Shown here in pieces: positions 58,138-64,000 of a stretch of 64,000 nucleotides of DNA. Below the pieces are notes generated by a model. It was not told where the DNA came from and made no database searches. It worked only from the letters and a program-made list of their open reading frames with translations. Each line of letters begins with the position of its first letter. Position 1 is the stretch's first letter. Both the position numbers and the translations under genes were made by a program. The DNA is from Candidatus Opimibacter skivensis (lineage in GTDB: Bacteria; Bacteroidota; Bacteroidia; Chitinophagales; Saprospiraceae): contig JADKHH010000029.1 in assembly GCA_016721905.1 (NCBI GenBank), forward strand, positions 171,005-235,004. Reading direction: 5' to 3'.

Positions 58138-59397
58138 ATGCACACGATGTGTCCCCGATTGATTAAGATCGTTTTATGTACCCTCATGACTGGGCTGCTT
58201 ATGCATGTTGGTATATCACGGTCCCTTCATGTCGGAAGTGGTCACCCTTATGTTTCTGTTAAAGAAGGTATTGCTGCAGCAGACCAGGGGGATACGGTAA
58301 TCATACATGCGGGTACCTATAAGGAAGGTAACATCATCGTGGACAAGACTATAACGCTGATGGGCATGGATTGGCCTGTACTGGATGGTCAGTTGAAGTA
58401 CGAGGTTCTCTCCGTGAAGGCAAATAATGTAGTCGTCACCGGTTTGGTCATTCAAAATTCCGGCCATGCTTCTCTCGATGATCCGGGAGGTATTAAAGTA
58501 TATGATAGCCGGGGCGTCCATATCATCGGGAATCGGTTAAAGGATAATTTCTTTGGTATTTATCTGCAGTACAGCAAGCATTGCATTATCAAGGACAACA
58601 TCGTCAAGGCATCAGGGACGGAGGAGCAGCAAATAGGTAATGGGATCCATTGCTGGAAAAGTGATAGCCTGCAAATCGTAGGCAATACCATCTCCGGGCA
58701 CCGGGATGGCATTTATTTTGAGTTTGTGACCGGATCTGTGATCTGGAGGAATATTGCTTTCGACAATATCCGTTACGGACTACATTTTATGTTTTCGAAT
58801 GATGATGCATATATCACCAATTTGTTCCGTAACAATGGAGCAGGTGTAGCGGTGATGTTTACGAAGAATGTGAAAATGTTCAACAACACCTTTGAAGATA
58901 ACTGGGGAGACGCAGCACATGGTCTCTTGCTGAAAGAAATCTCTGACAGCTATATCTTCAACAACCGCTTTATCCGGAATACATCGGGCATATACATGGA
59001 GGGCACGAACCGCATCATAGTCGAAAAGAATATTTTTAAGGCCAATGGATGGGGCATGAAAATACAAGCCAGCTGCATGGACAATGTGATCCGACAGAAT
59101 AATTTCATGCAGAATACCTTTGATATCAGCACCAATGGTTCGCTTGTCCTCAATACGTTTGATAGCAACTACTGGGATAAATATGAGGGCTATGACCTGA
59201 ACAAGGATAATGTCGGGGATGTCCCATACAGGCCATTAAGTCTTTTTTCAGTGATTGTCGAACAGAATCCACCGGCGATGCTTTTATACAGGAGCTTTAT
59301 CGTAACCTTGCTGGACAGGTCGGAGAAAATCATTCCGACCCTGACACCGGACAACTTTATAGATCAGGTACCTTTAATGCATGTCATACCACTATGA
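58138..59397 (+). CDS. nosD: Periplasmic copper-insertion protein NosD
   Basis: About 419 residues: a signal peptide (MHTMCPRLIKIVLCTLMTGLL ... SRS) and a right-handed beta-helix of carbohydrate-binding/CASH type (VSVKEGIAAADQGDTVIIHAGTYKEGNIIVDKTITLMG; NRLKDNFFGIYLQYSKHCIIKDN), ending with NYWDKYEGYDLNKDNVGDVPYRP, which is typical of NosD. With NosF and NosY it forms the NosDFY complex that loads copper-sulfide into NosZ. ATG 58138 is preferred to a TTG at 58132. It overlaps nosF by four bases. Confidence 0.93.
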   Translation: MHTMCPRLIKIVLCTLMTGLLMHVGISRSLHVGSGHPYVSVKEGIAAADQGDTVIIHAGTYKEGNIIVDKTITLMGMDWPVLDGQLKYEVLSVKANNVVVTGLVIQNSGHASLDDPGGIKVYDSRGVHIIGNRLKDNFFGIYLQYSKHCIIKDNIVKASGTEEQQIGNGIHCWKSDSLQIVGNTISGHRDGIYFEFVTGSVIWRNIAFDNIRYGLHFMFSNDDAYITNLFRNNGAGVAVMFTKNVKMFNNTFEDNWGDAAHGLLLKEISDSYIFNNRFIRNTSGIYMEGTNRIIVEKNIFKANGWGMKIQASCMDNVIRQNNFMQNTFDISTNGSLVLNTFDSNYWDKYEGYDLNKDNVGDVPYRPLSLFSVIVEQNPPAMLLYRSFIVTLLDRSEKIIPTLTPDNFIDQVPLMHVIPL

Positions 59398-60107
59398 TTG
59401 AAATTCAGCATCTTTCAAAAAGGTTTGGGAAGTTCCAGGTACTCAGAGATGTGAGTCTTTCATGCGCGCCGGGGCAATGCATTGCCTTGATTGGCCCGAA
59501 TGGTTGTGGAAAAACGACCCTTATCAAGAGTATTCTTGGAATGGTACTTCCCACTTCGGGTTCGATCGAATTTAAAGGCAAGGATATCGCAAAGGATTAT
59601 CACTACAGGCACCAGATCGGGTATATGCCGCAGAAAGGCCGGTATCCTGACAATATGACTATCGGGCAGGTCATCGAAATGATCAAGGATATCCGTGGAT
59701 CAAAAGAAGCGCTTGATGAACAGTTAATTGATGAATTCGGTCTCCATGATATCCTGGAAAAACGAATGAGGACGCTATCGGGTGGGACCACCCAAAAGGT
59801 GAGTGCATCGCTGGCTTTCCTTTTCAATCCTGATGTCCTGATCCTGGACGAACCTACGGCCGGGCTTGACCCTTTGGCAGCTGAAATCTTAAAGGATAAG
59901 ATCGTATCGGAACACCAAAAAGGTAAACTGGTCTTTATCACCTCCCATTTGTTGAGTGAACTGGACGACCTGGTCACGCATGTGGTGATGATGCAGGAAG
60001 GAGAGATCCGGTTTCATATGCCCACCGATGCATTGAAAGCAAGTACCAATACCTCCAGTCTGGCGAAAGCAATCACACACGTATTAAAGCAGGACCATGT
60101 TCAATAA
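59394..60107 (+). CDS. nosF: ABC ATPase NosF
   Basis: 237 residues: Walker A GPNGCGKTT, signature LSGGTTQKVS, Walker B DVLILDEPTAGLDP and H-loop TSHLLSELDD. It powers NosDFY in maturation of the copper centre. Its start overlaps nosD, and nosY begins 11 bases before its stop, so the three are translationally coupled. Confidence 0.95.
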   Translation: MIEIQHLSKRFGKFQVLRDVSLSCAPGQCIALIGPNGCGKTTLIKSILGMVLPTSGSIEFKGKDIAKDYHYRHQIGYMPQKGRYPDNMTIGQVIEMIKDIRGSKEALDEQLIDEFGLHDILEKRMRTLSGGTTQKVSASLAFLFNPDVLILDEPTAGLDPLAAEILKDKIVSEHQKGKLVFITSHLLSELDDLVTHVVMMQEGEIRFHMPTDALKASTNTSSLAKAITHVLKQDHVQ

Positions 60108-60867
60108 GATCCAGCGATTCATCGTAGCTGATATATTAAAAAACAGGATTGTCCTGGCCTACACGCTCTTGCTGGGCGTGCTGGCATGGAGCGTTTTCAG
60201 CCTTGAAGATGACAGTCATAAAGGAGTGCTTACGCTACTGAATATTGTACTGCTGACAACACCTCTGGTGAGCATCATTTTTACCACGATCTATCTGTAC
60301 AATAGCTCCGAGTTTATTGAGTTGTTGCTGAGCCAGCCTATCCGGAGGGCCAGGATCTGGACAGGTCTTTTTTTTGGTTTATTCTTTTCACTTGCTTTGG
60401 CGTTCATTGTCGGCGCAGGCGTTCCGATCTTACTTTTTGTGACCGGTGCAAAGGCGATTATACTTTTGGTGATGGGCATTTTGATTACAGCCGTTTTTGT
60501 TGCGCTCGGGTTTTTATGTGCCATCATCTCGAGGGATAAAGCCAGGGGCATCGGCATAGCCATCCTTTTATGGCTCTTCTTTAGCTTGTTATTTGATGGG
60601 TTGGTTTTGTTCCTGCTCTTTCAGCTTTCTGATTATCCAATCGAAAAAGCCATGGTTGGGGTGTCTGCTTTAAATCCGATTGACCTGGCCAGGATTTTTA
60701 TTATACTTCAATTGGATGTATCCGCGATGCTGGGATATACCGGTGCCATATTCAAGGATTTTTTCGGCACTGGTCTTGGCGCTGCTATTGGCTTTGGGCT
60801 TCTATGCCTTTGGGTCCTGGTGCCCTATCTGGTTTCACTCCGGATGTTTGTGCGAAAAGATCTTTGA
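60097..60867 (+). CDS. nosY: ABC permease NosY
   Basis: 256 residues with six membrane helices. The cytoplasmic loop after TM2 (SEFIELLLSQPIRRARIWTGLF) is the family signature contacting NosF; SALNPIDLARIFIILQLDVSAMLGYTGA is typical of the late periplasmic region. Last gene of the NosDFY operon. Confidence 0.93.
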   Translation: MFNKIQRFIVADILKNRIVLAYTLLLGVLAWSVFSLEDDSHKGVLTLLNIVLLTTPLVSIIFTTIYLYNSSEFIELLLSQPIRRARIWTGLFFGLFFSLALAFIVGAGVPILLFVTGAKAIILLVMGILITAVFVALGFLCAIISRDKARGIGIAILLWLFFSLLFDGLVLFLLFQLSDYPIEKAMVGVSALNPIDLARIFIILQLDVSAMLGYTGAIFKDFFGTGLGAAIGFGLLCLWVLVPYLVSLRMFVRKDL

Positions 60868-60972
60868 CCCTAAGCTTTTTCCATCAGAATATATTCATGT
60901 GAATTATTCAGGTCTCTTTTTGATGACAAAATTTATTTTTTTACACCTTGCAAAAGATTTCCGGCTATTGAT

Positions 60973-61359
60973 ATGACGACAAGCGCTGTTAAAAGAGACA
61001 TCACCAAACCCAAAGACATCCAAAGGATCGTGGATGGTTTTTTTAAAAAGGTACGTAAGGATACCTTGCTAGCCCCATATTTTGCTGACAAGACTCAGGA
61101 AGAATGGGATTCGTTTCTGCCTGTTATGTATAGTTTCTGGGAAAATGTATTGTTCTATTCAGGAGGCTATGCCGGCAATCCGATGCAGCGCCATAAGGAG
61201 ATGAACGATATGAAATCCTTTACGCAAGAGCATTTCACCAGATGGCTGAACCTGATGAGTGAGGTGGTTGACAAGTGGTATGCAGGAGAGAAGGCCGAGA
61301 TGATGAAGGAACGTGCTCGTAGTATTGCCACGATCATGCAGGTGAAGATCGGGACATAA
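60973..61359 (+). CDS. Group III truncated hemoglobin
   Basis: 128 residues: truncated globin of group III (P), with FFKKVRKDTLLAPYF, WENVLFYSGGYAGNPMQRHKEM (His as heme ligand) and EHFTRWLNLMSEVVDKWYAG. Such globins bind NO and O2 and could detoxify NO or protect NosZ. Placed 105 bases after nosY on the same strand. Confidence 0.85.
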   Translation: MTTSAVKRDITKPKDIQRIVDGFFKKVRKDTLLAPYFADKTQEEWDSFLPVMYSFWENVLFYSGGYAGNPMQRHKEMNDMKSFTQEHFTRWLNLMSEVVDKWYAGEKAEMMKERARSIATIMQVKIGT

Positions 61360-61388
61360 AAAAAGCCGGGTCAGTAACCCGGCTACAA
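61357..61388 (-). terminator. Terminator after the fasciclin gene
   Basis: GCCGGGT-CAGTA-ACCCGGC (61365-61383). On the minus strand it is followed by a T tract, so it mainly ends the fasciclin transcript; it also follows the globin stop directly. Confidence 0.75.
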
Positions 61389-61488
61389 ACAATCATGTTA
61401 AACTGAATTGCAATCTAAGACCCTCCGGCCTGGATGAAAGTCACCTGCAGGGTGTCACGTCAAACTGGTCGCGTGCCTTAGATATAAT

Positions 61489-62052
61489 TTATTGAGGAGG
61501 CAGCAACACCTCATCGATCACATGGATGATACCATTGGAGGCAGGTACAGAAGCGACAATAGTCGCTTTATCATTGATCATGTACTTTCCGTCTTTTACA
61601 CTCAGGGTTATGTTTTTACCATTGACCTGACCGAGGATCTGACCATCCCGCATGGTTTCGGTCTTGATGACCCCTACATATACATGGTACTCAAGGATGT
61701 TTGAAAGAGCATCCTTCTGGTCTGGTTTTAATAGACCTTCTACGGTCCCTGCAGGTAATTTATCAAATGCAGCATTGGTGGGTGCAAACACCGTAAATGG
61801 ACCTGCATTGCTCAGGACATCTACCAAAGAGGCAGCTTTGACAGCGGTGACCAGTGTGGTATGGTCCGCACTTCCGACCGCTATCTGGACAACATTTGGT
61901 GTCGAAACATCGTCCTTGACACCTGATTGTCCGACAGTCGGCCCGGTAGTACCGGCATCTGCTGTGGCCGGCGCCTGATTTTGAGCAGATGGATTACATC
62001 CCGCCACCAATAAGAGCAGGAAAATCCCAAAAAAGAAAGTTAGTTTTTGCAT
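61489..62052 (-). CDS. Fasciclin (FAS1) domain lipoprotein
   Basis: About 187 residues: a signal peptide with lipobox (LLLVAGCNPS), an Ala/Thr-rich linker and one FAS1 domain (VVQIAVGSADHTTLVTAVKAASLVDVLSNAGPFTVFAPTNAAFDKLPAGTVEGLL ... NGIIHVIDEVLLPP). FAS1 proteins occur next to nos and other respiratory clusters in Bacteroidota; the role is unclear. ATG 62052 is preferred to 62073. Two TGATT..AATCA-type palindromes lie upstream. Confidence 0.85.
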   Translation of the reverse strand: MQKLTFFFGIFLLLLVAGCNPSAQNQAPATADAGTTGPTVGQSGVKDDVSTPNVVQIAVGSADHTTLVTAVKAASLVDVLSNAGPFTVFAPTNAAFDKLPAGTVEGLLKPDQKDALSNILEYHVYVGVIKTETMRDGQILGQVNGKNITLSVKDGKYMINDKATIVASVPASNGIIHVIDEVLLPPQ

Positions 62053-62100
62053 ATTCGAATGATTTGATGTCAAAGAACCTGTATTTAGCTCTTATTTTAT

Positions 62101-62135
62101 ATGACTCAAATCATACAAAAAGATGATTTTAATCA
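62101..62135 (-). promoter_or_regulatory. Two FNR-type palindromes before the fasciclin gene
   Basis: ATGACTCAAATCAT (62101-62114) and the perfect TGATT-TT-AATCA (62124-62135). The second overlaps the stop codon of the upstream membrane-protein gene. They resemble the operator at 54483. Confidence 0.5.
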
Positions 62136-63352
62136 GATTTATCCGGACTCAGCTGAAACGCGGCCAATAGCAGCAAACTGATCAGCATCAGCAGAGCGAT
62201 ACCAAAAAGGGCTTCATTTGCATAGGGGATTACGGTATAACTAAACGACCAGATCCCCTGTATCGCCAGAACGGCTTCGTTGAGGATGACGCCAATGGCA
62301 AATATCAAGAGGGCAATCCTCGTAGGCTTATTTTGCCGTAACAAGCCTGTGCCGTAAAGGAATGACAGAAGGAAAACTGAAATAATAAGGAGCAGTACGA
62401 GATGAAGGTAGGCGATCACAATGGGACGGAAGCTATAGGCCAGCTTGCTGATCGCCGGCACGGTAGAACCTAGTTGAAGGATAAGTTTCAGCGTGAGTGC
62501 AAGGCCTACAGCAAGGAAGAGAAGTAGAACAAGCTTGCTAAACGAAACACGAAGCTGACTAAGATATTCCCTGATCAGTTTAATAAAGTAGTACCAACCG
62601 GCGATCTGAAGAAATGCTGCTATGATGACAGCACCATACAACCATCCAGGGATATCAGCCCACAAGGTCGATAGGAAATACGCGGGTATTGCTGCAATGC
62701 CAAAAAATAAAAAGGAGTAACGGACTAATCTGGCGTTCAAATTGAAATGCCGGATATAGTCCAGGAATATACCGAAGCAGGCAAACAGAAACCAGCCATT
62801 GTATTGGAAGTGAAGATAGAAATAGACTGAAGCGAGGTACGTTTCCTGATCATACTGTCGTGTAGCCATCATCCACGATAGGACCATCGTACCCAATGTA
62901 GAGAGTACACTAAACCAAAGCGCTGCCTTGATCCAGTTTTTACCGGGATGATGATCAGGTAAGCGACCGGCATCTTTCAACGCTCTCCACACAAACAAGT
63001 ATCCGATCAAAATGGAGAGCGAGGCAAAAACAATCGAGACGGGTCCATATCCCTGTATCGCAAATGATACCAGCATACCATAGGCCGTCAACAGATTAAA
63101 CAGGATCAGCAGCCTATAAGCCTTTTCATCGATTGAAGGCAAGCTGGAACGAAAGATATTTACCAACAGGAAATACAGGGTATGCGTGATCCATCCGGTA
63201 AACGCGAAATGGGAATGCGATTCCTGCAAAAACTTCTGGTCCAGGAAGGGAAGTGCAAACCCGATTTTATAGCGCATGATGGTACCCAGCACAGCCACAA
63301 TCGCCAGATTGATCACCGCTATCCGTACCCATGTATTTTTTCCTATCACCAT
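62129..63352 (-). CDS. Heme-copper-oxidase-like membrane protein (12 TM)
   Basis: 407 residues with about twelve membrane helices. Histidines stand where subunit I of heme-copper oxidases has heme ligands: QESHSHFAFTGW, YFYLHFQYNGWF and AYLHLVLL. It lacks the full subunit I copper-ligand set and is shorter, so it is not an oxidase. It resembles NnrS-like or cbb3-derived heme proteins linked with denitrification. It begins 3 bases after the Crp/Fnr gene and lies in the nos neighbourhood. The role is probably heme- or NO-related, but this is inferred. Confidence 0.6.
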   Translation of the reverse strand: MVIGKNTWVRIAVINLAIVAVLGTIMRYKIGFALPFLDQKFLQESHSHFAFTGWITHTLYFLLVNIFRSSLPSIDEKAYRLLILFNLLTAYGMLVSFAIQGYGPVSIVFASLSILIGYLFVWRALKDAGRLPDHHPGKNWIKAALWFSVLSTLGTMVLSWMMATRQYDQETYLASVYFYLHFQYNGWFLFACFGIFLDYIRHFNLNARLVRYSFLFFGIAAIPAYFLSTLWADIPGWLYGAVIIAAFLQIAGWYYFIKLIREYLSQLRVSFSKLVLLLFLAVGLALTLKLILQLGSTVPAISKLAYSFRPIVIAYLHLVLLLIISVFLLSFLYGTGLLRQNKPTRIALLIFAIGVILNEAVLAIQGIWSFSYTVIPYANEALFGIALLMLISLLLLAAFQLSPDKSD

Positions 63353-63355
63353 TCC

Positions 63356-63949
63356 TTAATAGTATACCTTATGATTGATGATATCAACTTTATTTGTTTC
63401 GCTGAGTTTTCGAAGTGTTCTGATGACGGTTTCGATCCTGAGGCCGGTTAGATTTGCCAGTTCCTGTCGGGTGTAAGGGATCAGTATTTTATCCTCCGTT
63501 GAAGTTGATTTCTTTTTGAAATATCCGAGAAAATCAAGGATCCGCTCTTCAGGAGCCTGGTTGTTTAACATCCTTGCCGAAACGGCTTTGTCGTAAAGCT
63601 TTTGAGCGAAGGTGCAAAGCATCGATTTCTGTATATCGGGATTTTCTTCAAGGATCTGGAGGAAAATAGACCTGGATAACTTTAAGATAACAGAGTCTCG
63701 TGTAGTGACTGCGTTTGATGCATAGGGTTCCTGGATCAAGAGGGCTGGTTCGCCGAAACTATCCCCGTCATTAAAAATACCCTGGCCGAATTCCTTAAAG
63801 CTTTAATTCCGATTAAAGGTCTTCACCTGACCCTCCAGAATCTGGTAATAGAACTTGGCCCTATCATCCTGCTGAAAGATGATAGTATTCTTTTTATACC
63901 TGTTGACAGCAGCGCCGTAGGTGATCAGGATATTTGAATCAATGGGCAT
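63356..63949 (-). pseudogene. Crp/Fnr family regulator with in-frame TAA
   Basis: The same frame runs from ATG 63949 (MPIDSNILITYGAAVNRYKK) to 63356, 198 codons, but has a TAA at 63803-63805 inside the cyclic-nucleotide-binding fold (KTFNRN-stop-SFKEFGQGIFNDGDSFGEPAL). One change (GAA or AAA to TAA) would explain it. The C-terminal HTH is intact (YTRQELANLTGLRIETVIRTL). No N-terminal cysteine cluster is seen, so this is a DNR/NnrR-like rather than an FNR-like sensor. It is the likely regulator of the nos cluster and is co-transcribed with the downstream membrane protein gene. The stop may be a sequencing error. Confidence 0.75.
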
Positions 63950-64000
63950 AATGTGGACCGGATCCCGGTTTCTGAATCGGCATCAAGATACTATAGATAT

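Overview
The window comes from the Bacteroidota, most likely a Saprospiraceae-like environmental lineage. The grounds are: secreted proteins with C-terminal type IX secretion sorting domains; TTTG-N(18-20)-TAnnTTTG promoters; a short NusA next to a long IF-2; futalosine-type menaquinone synthesis (mqnC); and clade II NosZ with a qNor-type nitric oxide reductase. No rRNA or tRNA gene was recognised. Many reading frames are broken by one missing base inside a homopolymer (T or A runs in qNor, both haloperoxidases and the Rrf2 regulator). Together with a G25-C4-G12 tract near 53.4 kb this suggests a long-read or metagenome assembly with residual indels, so several 'broken' genes are probably intact in the cell.

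Layout. 0-3.2 kb: tail of an ABC-F ATPase, an S23-type four-helix-bundle gene, an unknown protein and a frameshifted sialidase-fold secreted protein, with purine-rich word repeats at the 3' ends of genes. 3.3-10.1 kb: a nitric-oxide island. Two inverted paralogous vanadium-haloperoxidase/PAP2 lipoproteins flank a qNor and an Rrf2 regulator, and a possible minus-strand non-coding RNA shares promoter and 3' sequences with these genes. 10.4-14.3 kb: a GH9 glycosidase and a beta-helix secreted protein. 14.6-18.8 kb: a membrane-spanning TIR protein beside a channel-like TrkA-N/RyR protein, a candidate NAD/nucleotide-based defence or stress pair. 19.4-28.4 kb: a fold-III PLP enzyme, dodecin, a TPR lipoprotein, a DUF937 protein, a DUF559 nuclease bracketed by two inverted arrays of hairpin repeats, a LysM glucosaminidase, PNP and MqnC.

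28.7-34.4 kb is the conserved rimP-nusA-infB operon, with a clear promoter and a terminator-like leader, followed by a TIGR02757 gene. 34.4-47.2 kb is housekeeping and membrane functions (upp, APC permease, YitT, DedA, steroid-reductase-like, epimerase), a secreted esterase, a large repeat protein, an RhlE-type helicase and DinB. Two long perfect palindromes lie between the repeat protein and the esterase. 47.3-53.2 kb holds two large FG-GAP/ASPIC lipoproteins.

54.5-63.9 kb is a nitrous-oxide reduction cluster: cytochrome c, nosZ, a membrane-fused nosL, nosD, nosF, nosY, a truncated globin, a fasciclin lipoprotein, a heme-copper-like membrane protein and a Crp/Fnr regulator. TGATT-N2-AATCA palindromes stand before the cytochrome c gene and the fasciclin gene and are plausible targets of that regulator. 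With the qNor at 5.5 kb, the window encodes NO to N2O to N2 but shows no nitrite reductase.
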